A stretch of 6,923 nucleotides of DNA from Balneolia bacterium. GTDB lineage: Bacteria > Bacteroidota > Rhodothermia > Balneolales > Cyclonatronaceae. How positions within the stretch are numbered: position 1 is the first letter of the stretch; every line of letters starts with the position of its first letter. The notes beneath the pieces were generated by a model. That model saw only the letters and a program-made list of their open reading frames with translations. It had not been told where the DNA came from and made no database searches. This document shows positions 1-5,766 of the stretch, one piece after another. The DNA lies in the NCBI GenBank assembly GCA_003566395.1, contig PXDL01000572.1, positions 1 to 6,923 of the forward strand. The letters are read 5' to 3'. The position numbers were made by a program, and so were the translations under genes.

Positions 1-2127
1 CGTGACTTCGCCGAAGAGTTCCTGCGTGTCGTCGCTGCCTCCTACTGTGATCATGACGCTGGTGCCTTCGGGAACCTCCTGCATCAGCACCATTTTCCTG
101 TCTTCATCGGGGCCCACACCGGCGGACGAGACAACCCCCTGGAATTCGCGCAAAGTTAACTCGACGGGTCGGGAATAAGTGCAGCATTGCCAATGTCCTA
201 CATTGGCAAACAGCGCCCCTTTGCTCTCTTCCAGCGCATCCGGCCCGTTGGGGCGCAGCAGCTTGTGCGTGTGATCTGAAATCCTGAGGAAATGCCACTG
301 CAGATCATTGCCATGCAGAAAAGCCTCCAGTTGCTTGACGACTTCCTCGGGCAGGGCTTCGAACTCGCAGCCGTATGTCGCTGCTATCCGCCGCGAGTCC
401 GTTGGTGCCTGCCGAATGCTGCGAATCCAGCCGCGAAACGGCATTGGCCCACTGGGCACGTGGAGGTATCCGGTCAGCTTCTTGCCGGATTCCACCGGCC
501 CGGACAAGTCCCCATGAAAGCTGAACCCCTGGGCGGACAGGTCTTCCACGGTCACAAGCTTTTCGGAATGGCCCTCCAGCTTGATCAGGGCACAGGTCGG
601 TATGCTGAAGCGATACTCCTGCCTGCGATGACGAGCGTTAACACGGGTAAAGCGCAGAAGGCTGAATGCGATGCTCATGACCAGTCCGCACCAGAAAATG
701 TTGGCGATCAGTGCATCCAGCGCAAGATTCCCGCTTCGGTAATGCACGAAAATGCCCACTGGTATCGCTACGGCACTGAGCAGGAGGATGAAAATCTGCG
801 GGTACAGCGGGGCGAGCGTCGACGGACTCGGGTTGCGTTTCTTCGCGGAAACCACGAAGCGCAGGCGTCGGCGGAAAAAGGCCAAAGTGGACTGGCAGAA
901 AACCGCAAAACGGGCGAAATTGTACTCTTCACCCAGAAAAAGGTGACTGTGGCCCCGCGTAATGACGCCAAAGGTCCAGAATGTCACCGCCAGATAAGGC
1001 AGAAAGATCAGAAGGAATTCAAGCACGGTGATATTGATCGGCAACTTGCCCGATAAAAGCGCGAACGCGGGCACCGTATAGAAGATCGCGCGTTGCCAGC
1101 CATCGAAGTACGTGATGATGCTGGAGAAGTAATTCAGTCGCTGCGGGAGGGTGAGGTTTGTGTTGCTCAACAGGCGCTCACGGCGCCAGACCTGCATGGC
1201 CCCCTGGCCCCAACGCAACCGCTGACGCATGTACTCGGCAACGTCGATGACGGCAATGCCATAGGCCAGGGGGTGCGGGTGATAGACCGATTCGTAGCCT
1301 TTCTCATGAAGCCGCAACGATGTGTGGAGATCCTCCGTCACCGAGCCGGTTGCAAAGCCGCCGATTTCATCCAGGGCCCGGCGGCGCAACACGGCGCAGC
1401 TGCCGCAGAAAAAGGCCGCGTTCCAGTAATCCTTTCCACGCTGGATGATGTTGAAAAACAGTGACTGTTCGGTCCAGAGGTTTCTTTTCCTGCGCGTGAC
1501 GCGATGCTGGTAGGAGTCGAGATTGTAGAACTCCTGCGGCGTCTGCACGAACGCAACCTGGCTGTCCCGGAAGTAGCCCAGCGTTTCCAGCAGAAAACGC
1601 TTGTGCGGTGCGTGGTCGGCATCGAACAGGGCCACAATCGAACCTGTACCGTATTTGAGTCCGTTGTTCAGGTTACCGGCTTTTGCGTCCGTGTTTTCCG
1701 AGCGCCCCAGATAAAGGCAGCCGAGCCGCTGTGCAAGCGCGCGCATTTCTTCCCGGTCCCCGTCATCGAGCAGCCAGGTCATGTGGGGATATTTCATGCC
1801 CACAGCGGCTAGCAGGGTCCGTCTGACCACATCCACGGGTTCATTGTACGTGGTGATGAACACGTCCACGGTGAGTCCGGGAGGTGGCGGAGGCGCTTTC
1901 CGGTCGGGCAGCCGCCAGCACATGTGCAGCAGCAGCAGCATGGTGCCGATGCCAAAGAGTTCGGCCGCGAAGACCGAGGCGGAAAACAGTATTGCGTCAG
2001 GGTTGAGCGTGCCGGAACGCCACACCACATAGGACAACGCCACAATCGTATAGATCGCGACGACTAGATATTTCGGTTTACTGGCAGTCAGAGCTTCCCT
2101 ATTACCTGTTATCGGATCCACCTGCAT
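1..2127 (-). CDS. BcsA-like processive family 2 glycosyltransferase with PilZ domain (cellulose synthase type), 3' end outside window
   Basis: The minus-strand frame is open from ATG 2127 to the window edge (709 codons, no stop). An in-frame TGA at 2143-2145 lies just upstream, so this is the first possible start. The protein probably polymerises UDP-glucose into a beta-glucan and extrudes it across the inner membrane. Two membrane segments (about 20-37 and 45-69) precede the GT domain. That domain shows DDG (121-123), AKAGNLN (148-154), DAD (169-171), FFCGS (239-243), TED (264-266) and QRLRW (302-306). Four more likely membrane segments follow (about 345-363, 367-390, 445-463, 472-493). A gating-loop-like FVVSAKK (424-430) matches the FxVTxK motif with Ser for Thr. 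RQEYR (502-506) and DLSAQG (529-534) are the RxxxR and DxSxxG c-di-GMP signatures of PilZ, so allosteric activation by c-di-GMP is expected. Residues from about 605 on are an extension I cannot assign. BcsA homologues often have four N-terminal membrane segments; I see two. The family call is sure; cellulose as product is inference. Confidence 0.93.
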   Translation of the reverse strand, partial: MQVDPITGNREALTASKPKYLVVAIYTIVALSYVVWRSGTLNPDAILFSASVFAAELFGIGTMLLLLHMCWRLPDRKAPPPPPGLTVDVFITTYNEPVDVVRRTLLAAVGMKYPHMTWLLDDGDREEMRALAQRLGCLYLGRSENTDAKAGNLNNGLKYGTGSIVALFDADHAPHKRFLLETLGYFRDSQVAFVQTPQEFYNLDSYQHRVTRRKRNLWTEQSLFFNIIQRGKDYWNAAFFCGSCAVLRRRALDEIGGFATGSVTEDLHTSLRLHEKGYESVYHPHPLAYGIAVIDVAEYMRQRLRWGQGAMQVWRRERLLSNTNLTLPQRLNYFSSIITYFDGWQRAIFYTVPAFALLSGKLPINITVLEFLLIFLPYLAVTFWTFGVITRGHSHLFLGEEYNFARFAVFCQSTLAFFRRRLRFVVSAKKRNPSPSTLAPLYPQIFILLLSAVAIPVGIFVHYRSGNLALDALIANIFWCGLVMSIAFSLLRFTRVNARHRRQEYRFSIPTCALIKLEGHSEKLVTVEDLSAQGFSFHGDLSGPVESGKKLTGYLHVPSGPMPFRGWIRSIRQAPTDSRRIAATYGCEFEALPEEVVKQLEAFLHGNDLQWHFLRISDHTHKLLRPNGPDALEESKGALFANVGHWQCCTYSRPVELTLREFQGVVSSAGVGPDEDRKMVLMQEVPEGTSVMITVGGSDDTQELFGEVT

Positions 2128-2131
2128 GTCG

Positions 2132-2138
2132 CCGCCTT
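2132..2138 (-). promoter_or_regulatory. Ribosome binding site of the glycosyltransferase gene
   Basis: On the minus strand AAGGCGG lies just before ATG 2127, with the AAGG core 7 bases from the start codon. It supports the chosen start together with the upstream in-frame stop. Confidence 0.6.
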
Positions 2139-2278
2139 GATATCAGCGTCGGCTCTGCCTCGCTGACCCCCGCCTCGTCAGGCCCTTGGCTCGAATGGGC
2201 TCGTCCCCTAAGACTCTAGTCCCAGTAGACACGTCTGTATGCAAGCTCCCCCTCTCTCCGCGCGGTACTGGCGTCCTT

Positions 2279-2375
2279 GGTCTACGTCTCGCCCACAATC
2301 GGGTAAGAGGCGCAGTCATCGCTTGATTGATTCAGGTCAACCGGCCACTTGAAGACTCCACGTACGGTCTACGTC
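2279..2375. repeat. Pair of identical 10-base direct repeats in the divergent promoter region
   Basis: GGTCTACGTC is present at 2279-2288 and again at 2366-2375, start to start 87 bases. Repeated sites between divergent genes can be operator half-sites. Nothing else in the sequence confirms a function, and the spacing is not an integral number of short helical turns that would be diagnostic. Confidence 0.3.
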
Positions 2376-2422
2376 CACTCTGCGCCGGCGAAACCTCATC
2401 CTGGTGCCAATTGCATCGAACT

Positions 2423-2426
2423 GGAG
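2423..2426 (+). promoter_or_regulatory. Ribosome binding site deciding the start of the exported-protein gene
   Basis: GGAG sits 6 bases before ATG 2433. The second in-frame ATG at 2448 has only a weak GGA (2439-2441) before it, so the upstream start is favoured. Confidence 0.6.
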
Positions 2427-2432
2427 TAATGA

Positions 2433-3836
2433 ATGTCTGGAATTAACATGCGTGCACTTGCGATCGCCATCGGTACCTGTGCGGGCGCCATTGCAGTACC
2501 ACTTGCCGCCGCCGTCGCACCAGAGCGTGGAGTTGATTCGTACGAAGGCTCCGCTGCCGACACCTTTGCGGCCCTGGGTGCGCTGACAGTGAAAGGGCGA
2601 CTCATGCGCTCGAGCGAACTTGGGCACGAGGCTTATCAGCCGACACTCGCCGGCGACCCTATGGGCAGTATTGGTCAAACATGGCTGGAGCTGCTCCGGG
2701 ATGCCCGAGACCGCCACGTCGACAACGGTGATCTCCGGGATGCGGCGTCACCGGAGGAACCAGCGGCAATGCGAATACATGCGGACGCTGCGTACATCTA
2801 CCACATGCATCACAGTGCCGGTCGCTTTGAGGCCCACGGTCTGTTTGATGAACTGACCCACGAGCCTTCGCCGTTTCTCAGTCAAATCGGACAACAATTG
2901 CTGCGCGAGCGATACACTGACGGCCGATTCCATCAGCCGGGTCAGACGGATAACGCTCCGGATGCCTCGGCCATGGCGCATGGGCTGGACGCGTTTCACG
3001 CAACAGCTTACGCCTGGGTGCGCTGGCACAAACCCGGCGGGGCGTCTGACATGGGCCAACTTGATGAAGCAACCATGGAAGCGTGGATGGGTCATGACCG
3101 GGGCGAGCTGCTTGGTGTGGCCCGCGCCGTCGCGACCACGCTTGATGAGCACTGGGACGAAGACGCGGGTGTGTACCGTTTCGACGACGGCGGCACCACT
3201 TGGGCGATTGATGACTTGGGCGCCCTGGTTCGAGGTCATAAGGGTCTCTACGAGATTCTTCATATATTCGGTGAAGAATCGGATCGGCAAGTGGCCGCGC
3301 AACTCTTCGATCGCGCAGCAGCGATGAGCGATGCACTGCTGGGTGAGGACGGTCCTGCGACGCCCTGGGGCCTTCCAGCAGAGGTACGATTTGAAGAAGG
3401 TGCTGCCGTTGCTGCATCCGATCGTATCGATGTGGCCGCTCAGTGGCGGCTCGTGCATCAGGTGACCGGTGGTTTCTCAATCTTGCGCGAGCGTGAAGGT
3501 ACAACCGCCTTCCTGGACGAGCGGTCTCCGAATCTGACGTCGACCATTGGGGGTGGCATCGATGACTTGCTGTCAGGCGCGCTGGACCATCAGCTTGTCG
3601 ACGGGATCGTGGTTGCTGAACTCGACGCAACGGATGGCTCGGTGCGGGACGATCGGGCGACAACGCAGGCTGTCACTGCCTTCATCCGAGGGGTTGGGAA
3701 TGGATACCGCACCGGGACTGCGTTTGATCGTCCCGGCTCCTGGGAGGACGACGAAGAGTTGGCCGAGCGGAGTGAACGGCTCTACGACCGGTTCCTGAAT
3801 CATGGTCGACTGTTAACCGACGAGTTGTTGCAGTAA
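2433..3836 (+). CDS. Unrecognised exported acidic protein, possibly an (alpha/alpha)-barrel-like enzyme
   Basis: I do not recognise this 467-residue protein. ATG 2433 is preferred because GGAG (2423-2426) lies 6 bases upstream; Met6 (2448) is an alternative. Residues 7-27 form a hydrophobic stretch with one Arg ahead of it and a plausible signal peptidase I site after A27 (LAAA/VAP), so it is probably exported. The mature part is mostly helical in appearance and very acidic. By hand I count about 77 Asp+Glu against about 35 Arg and only 3 Lys (54, 200, 270). There are no cysteines after Cys16 in the signal, so no disulfides. Aromatic and polar clusters include YIYHMHH (121-127), WVRWHK (195-200), DEHWDEDAGVYRFDDGG (238-254), TTWAIDDLG (255-263) and TPWGLP (310-315). 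Such spaced Trp/Asp/Glu patterns recall six-hairpin glycosidases or epimerases, but I cannot place a catalytic motif. It is divergent from a glucan synthase, so a polysaccharide-related role is possible. Confidence 0.8.
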   Translation: MSGINMRALAIAIGTCAGAIAVPLAAAVAPERGVDSYEGSAADTFAALGALTVKGRLMRSSELGHEAYQPTLAGDPMGSIGQTWLELLRDARDRHVDNGDLRDAASPEEPAAMRIHADAAYIYHMHHSAGRFEAHGLFDELTHEPSPFLSQIGQQLLRERYTDGRFHQPGQTDNAPDASAMAHGLDAFHATAYAWVRWHKPGGASDMGQLDEATMEAWMGHDRGELLGVARAVATTLDEHWDEDAGVYRFDDGGTTWAIDDLGALVRGHKGLYEILHIFGEESDRQVAAQLFDRAAAMSDALLGEDGPATPWGLPAEVRFEEGAAVAASDRIDVAAQWRLVHQVTGGFSILREREGTTAFLDERSPNLTSTIGGGIDDLLSGALDHQLVDGIVVAELDATDGSVRDDRATTQAVTAFIRGVGNGYRTGTAFDRPGSWEDDEELAERSERLYDRFLNHGRLLTDELLQ

Positions 3837-3838
3837 TG

Positions 3839-3853
3839 GGAGTCGAACCCCCG
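3839..3853. repeat. Copy of a tRNA T-arm sequence, identical to 15 bases of the downstream tRNA-Thr
   Basis: GGAGTCGAACCCCCG here is identical and in the same orientation to 5014-5028, the T-arm of tRNA-Thr on the minus strand. It begins 3 bases after the stop codon of the preceding gene. The left flank does not continue into an acceptor stem, and the right flank does not fold into an anticodon arm with a proper 7-base loop. It is therefore not a tRNA. It may be a vestigial attachment site or a leftover of another tRNA. Confidence 0.5.
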
Positions 3854-3931
3854 CCTTGGGATCATTTCCCGCTTCAACAAGGAACCTTCCTCGACACTAC
3901 TCTGTAGTCGTGGCTCAGCCTGCGATGGCAA

Positions 3932-3956
3932 CCTTGGGGCCGTGCGCGCCCCAAGG
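3932..3956. terminator. Strong hairpin, possible transcription end of the exported-protein gene
   Basis: CCTTGGGGC (3932-3940) and GCCCCAAGG (3948-3956) form a perfect 9-bp stem with a 7-base loop. It lies 95 bases after the stop codon at 3836. There is no T-run on either side, so a rho-independent terminator is not well supported. An RNA-stabilising hairpin or part of a longer structure is as likely. Confidence 0.35.
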
Positions 3957-4051
3957 GTATGCACCTCATGTGCACCCAAACTTGCACCAAGTGACCGGAG
4001 TTCGAAAAGGAAGGGGGCAGGCATTCAGCCTAACCCCTTGTGCTACCTGAC

Positions 4052-4087
4052 ACATAGGTAACGGAGTATACCGGAGACATAGGTTAC
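4052..4087 (+). repeat. Two imperfect 11-base direct repeats (ACATAGGTAAC / ACATAGGTTAC)
   Basis: The copies at 4052-4062 and 4077-4087 differ at one base and start 25 bases apart. The first copy overlaps a TACCT/AGGTA hairpin (4044-4060). Repeats of this kind are found at ends of some insertion sequences and as operators. No transposase remnant is visible beside them. Confidence 0.4.
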
Positions 4088-4185
4088 ACAATTCAGCATT
4101 TGGGGGACGCACTCCCAGATGCCCTGGTAAAGAGTGTAATCGTATGGACGAATGTCTTCGGGAAGTTCATCCCTTTGTTCCATCC

Positions 4186-4213
4186 TTGGACAGCCGAATA
4201 CTGTCGCTACATT
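4186..4213 (+). promoter_or_regulatory. Weak candidate promoter of the toxin-antitoxin operon
   Basis: TTGGAC (4186-4191) and TACATT (4208-4213) are 16 bases apart, and transcription would start near 4220, just before the Shine-Dalgarno at 4225. A CGTACG palindrome at 4217-4222 overlaps the expected start and could be a site for the ribbon-helix-helix antitoxin. The -35 matches consensus at only three positions. Confidence 0.3.
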
Positions 4214-4236
4214 TGCCGTACGATAAGGACTATTGC

Positions 4237-4479
4237 GTGGACACCGAGACGACCAAACTCACCATTCGCCTCCCGCGACAAGACGTGGAGTTTGCGAAGA
4301 CCTATGCCAAAGCTCATGGCTTGACGGTGACTGAGGTGATTGATCGGTACCTGCGCCGGATGCGTGCCCTGGAAACACATCAACCGTCGCCAGATCTGGA
4401 TTTCATAACTGGCCTGATCCCCGACAATATTGATGCTGAAGATGAATATCGGCGCCATCTCACCAATAAGCACACATGA
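4237..4479 (+). CDS. Ribbon-helix-helix antitoxin (VapB-like, DUF6364-like)
   Basis: An 80-residue antitoxin that should bind and inhibit the PIN toxin encoded next to it and repress their shared promoter. I chose GTG 4237 because AAGGA (4225-4229) lies 7 bases upstream. The longer in-frame ATG at 4144 has no ribosome binding site and would add 31 residues with no domain. KLTIRLP (7-13) is the DNA-contacting beta strand. Helix A is about 14-27, and the GLTVTEVIDRYLRRM helix follows (28-42). This is the N-terminal ribbon-helix-helix pattern. The acidic C-terminal tail (about 50-72) would thread into the toxin active site. The stop overlaps the toxin start by ATGA (4476-4479), so translation is coupled. 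Base composition is near 50% GC in sampled lines, below the flanking genes, which fits transfer. The match to DUF6364 is from memory of family pattern, not a search. Confidence 0.85.
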   Translation: MDTETTKLTIRLPRQDVEFAKTYAKAHGLTVTEVIDRYLRRMRALETHQPSPDLDFITGLIPDNIDAEDEYRRHLTNKHT

Positions 4480-4898
4480 TTCTCCTCGACACGAATGTTG
4501 TGCTCGATGTCGTACAAAAACGTAATCCCTACTACCGGGCATCGGCTTTAGTGCTGGACAGGGTGCTCCGCAAAGAGGTCATGGGTGCACTTCCAGCACA
4601 CGTGGTCACCACGATTCACTTTCTTGTCAGTCGCCATCAGAGCGCGGATACAGCATCCCGAGAGGTCGAATGGTTGCTTGGCCGTTTTTCGATAGCAACC
4701 GTCGGGAAGCCGGAACTGAGGCGAGCGCAGGCCCTGAGATGGACAGATTTTGAAGACGCGGTTGTGGCAGCCGCGGCTGAGACATCAGACTGCGATACGA
4801 TTATCACGCGTAACATTCAAGACTTCAGGGCCTCTCCGGTTACAGCGCTAACACCTGAGGAATACTTGCTCGGACTCGACAACGTGCCGCCGAGCTGA
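4476..4898 (+). CDS. PIN-domain ribonuclease toxin (VapC-like, PIN_3 type)
   Basis: A 140-residue PIN-domain protein, a usual length for VapC-type toxins, which cleave RNA in a Mg/Mn-dependent way and arrest growth when freed from the antitoxin. The N-terminus MILLDTNVVLDV carries the first catalytic acid, D5. The C-terminal half has DFEDAV (91-96, with D94), DTIITRN (107-113, with D107) and QDF (115-117, with D116), the standard order of PIN acidic residues. A clear Glu at the second usual site (near residue 45) is not obvious; TTIHFL stands there, so this acid may be shifted or absent. The start codon overlaps the antitoxin stop (ATGA), and an intrinsic terminator lies about 70 bases after the stop. 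The RNA target cannot be told from sequence. Confidence 0.9.
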   Translation: MILLDTNVVLDVVQKRNPYYRASALVLDRVLRKEVMGALPAHVVTTIHFLVSRHQSADTASREVEWLLGRFSIATVGKPELRRAQALRWTDFEDAVVAAAAETSDCDTIITRNIQDFRASPVTALTPEEYLLGLDNVPPS

Positions 4899-4964
4899 AC
4901 CCGATCGGTTCAACATCTGCAAACAGACGGTGTTCGTGGGGGCTACTGCCTACACAAAAGAATA

Positions 4965-4998
4965 CGACTTGCGTCGATAGGCGCAAGCCGTTGTTTTT
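4965..4998 (+). terminator. Rho-independent terminator of the toxin-antitoxin operon, possibly bidirectional
   Basis: CTTGCG (4968-4973) pairs with CGCAAG (4982-4987) around an 8-base loop. Two more pairs follow after one mismatch (4965-4966 with 4989-4990). The plus-strand T-run TTGTTTTT (4991-4998) follows at once. On the minus strand the stem is followed by TATTCTTTTG, so it may also end transcription of tRNA-Thr. Confidence 0.75.
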
Positions 4999-4999
4999 A

Positions 5000-5075
<76 letters not shown>

Positions 5076-5091
5076 TTTGCTGGACGCGCGG

Positions 5092-5120
5092 AGTATAACG
5101 AAAGCGTCTGGCGACGACAA
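5092..5120 (-). promoter_or_regulatory. Sigma70 promoter of tRNA-Thr
   Basis: On the minus strand TTGTCG (5115-5120) and TATACT (5092-5097) are separated by exactly 17 bases, near the sigma70 consensus. A GC-rich discriminator (CCGCGCG) follows the -10, as is usual for stable-RNA promoters under stringent control. Transcription should start near 5085, about 10 bases before the mature tRNA end. Confidence 0.85.
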
Positions 5121-5245
5121 TTTCGGCACGGATCGAAATTTCTGCATATCACCGTCGATTCCGGGAGTCTTTGCACCTTTCGTCGGCTACAGCAGACAAG
5201 TCGTCGTCAGGCCGCTGACTTGACGGCCCACTCCCGCTATCAAGT
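5121..5245 (+). other. Leader region of the minor pilin operon, no clear promoter
   Basis: The pilin operon must be transcribed from here or through it, because tRNA-Thr points the other way. I see no sigma70 pair in a usable position. TTGACG (5220-5225) would place its -10 over the start codon. No GG-N10-GC sigma54 element was found. The region shares its left part with the tRNA promoter. Confidence 0.4.
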
Positions 5246-5764
5246 ATGGCTATGAAAAAACAGCGCGGTTTCACCCTTGTCGAGTTGATGATCGTGGTCA
5301 TTCTGATCGGGATCGTGGCCGTTATCGGTATCCCGAACCTCACCAGCGTGGTTCGGGCCAATCAGGTTACGACCCAGGCCAACGGTCTGGTCAGCGCAAT
5401 GCAACTTGCCCGCACCGAAGCTATCCGGCGCGGTGTGCCTGTATCAGCCTGCCCGAGCAGCGATGGCGCCGCCTGCGGAGGTAGCTGGAATGACGGCTGG
5501 ATCGTTGTCCTCGATGGCAACAACAGTGGCAACGTCGCGGCGACAGAAGTGATCCGATTCGGCGAAGGCGCCTCCGCCCCGATTGCCGTCGCCCAAACCG
5601 CCGGCACGAACTACGTCCGCTTCATGGGCAACGGCCTTCGAGACCCCGGAATTACTGACAACCAGGTCTTTCGCGTGACCTTTACCAGTTGCGGCGCGGG
5701 TGACGCCCGCGAGGTCGTCGTCCGGCCCGGTGGCCGCGTTGAAGCACGAGTTGGAGACTGCTGA
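5246..5764 (+). CDS. fimT: Type IV minor pilin, FimT/FimU (GspH) family
   Basis: A 172-residue prepilin with a short type III leader: KKQRG followed by FTLVE (cleavage after G8, Phe at +1, Glu at +5), then a hydrophobic helix to about residue 36. PilD would cut and N-methylate it at the inner membrane. The globular part has the GspH pattern: RTEAIRRG (56-63), C69 and C77 around a short loop, W81 and GW (84-85), then a C-terminal C149...GGR...C172. Four cysteines suggest two disulfides. Minor pilins of this family prime pilus assembly with PilV, PilW and PilX. The exact GRxR DNA-binding motif reported for some FimT proteins is not present; GGRVEAR (162-168) is the nearest. The start is ATG 5246 or ATG 5252. 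Neither has a good Shine-Dalgarno, and an in-frame TGA at 5216 rules out a longer form. First gene of fimT-pilV-pilW. FimU is the alternative name. Confidence 0.9.
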   Translation: MAMKKQRGFTLVELMIVVILIGIVAVIGIPNLTSVVRANQVTTQANGLVSAMQLARTEAIRRGVPVSACPSSDGAACGGSWNDGWIVVLDGNNSGNVAATEVIRFGEGASAPIAVAQTAGTNYVRFMGNGLRDPGITDNQVFRVTFTSCGAGDAREVVVRPGGRVEARVGDC

Positions 5765-5766
5765 TG
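5753..5766 (+). promoter_or_regulatory. Ribosome binding site and stop/start overlap at the fimT-pilV junction
   Basis: GGAG (5753-5756) inside the end of fimT lies 7 bases before ATG 5764, which shares its A with the fimT TGA. This supports translational coupling and fixes the pilV start. Confidence 0.7.

Larger units (their letters stand above)
2128..2432. other. Divergent intergenic region between the glycosyltransferase and the secreted-protein gene
   Basis: This 305-base gap must hold the promoters of two divergent genes. I found no convincing sigma70 pair on either strand; the best minus-strand -35 candidate (TTGCAT, around 2247-2252) has no good -10. The 10-mer GGTCTACGTC occurs twice in direct orientation, at 2279-2288 and 2366-2375. 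A GACT/AGTC inverted repeat lies near 2213-2222. These could be regulator sites, but they are short enough to be chance. No small gene with a good ribosome binding site was seen. Confidence 0.5.
3837..4236. other. Non-coding, hairpin-rich stretch between the exported-protein gene and the toxin-antitoxin pair
   Basis: No credible gene lies in these 400 bases. The short open frames here lack ribosome binding sites and protein-like composition. What it holds, in order: a tRNA T-arm-like 15-mer (3839-3853); a GGGA/TCCC hairpin (3858-3870); an ACTAC/GTAGT hairpin (3896-3908); a strong 9-bp hairpin (3932-3956); TGCAC/GTGCA (3960-3974); CTTG/CAAG (3981-3991); a TACCT/AGGTA hairpin (4044-4060); two near-identical 11-mers (4052-4062, 4077-4087); and a 6-bp hairpin (4101-4117). 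This could be remnant mobile DNA or an unknown structured RNA. Confidence 0.5.

Noticed and set aside
292..1056. Plus-strand open frame of 254 codons antisense to the glycosyltransferase
   Set aside because: The minus-strand frame encodes every GT2 and PilZ motif without a stop; this frame has no domain-like pattern and is its shadow.
2463..2483. Cys16 of the exported protein as a lipobox
   Set aside because: IGTC lacks the usual [LVI][ASTG][GA]C pattern and the hydrophobic segment continues well past it; a signal peptidase I site after A27 fits better.
2748..3663. Two long minus-strand frames under the exported-protein gene
   Set aside because: They are Arg/Pro/His-rich, as expected from antisense of a GC-rich gene, and have no signal or motif. 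The plus frame has a ribosome binding site and signal peptide.
3838..3960. A tRNA or tmRNA gene on the minus strand next to the T-arm-like sequence
   Set aside because: There is no matching acceptor stem or CCA, the T-stem is imperfect, and the neighbouring hairpin gives no valid anticodon loop.
4144..4236. Longer start (ATG 4144) for the antitoxin
   Set aside because: No ribosome binding site precedes it, the added 31 residues have no domain, and GTG 4237 has AAGGA at ideal spacing right before the ribbon-helix-helix.
5220..5248. TTGACG as -35 of the pilin operon
   Set aside because: A 17-base spacer puts the -10 on the start codon with a poor match, so transcription would begin inside fimT.
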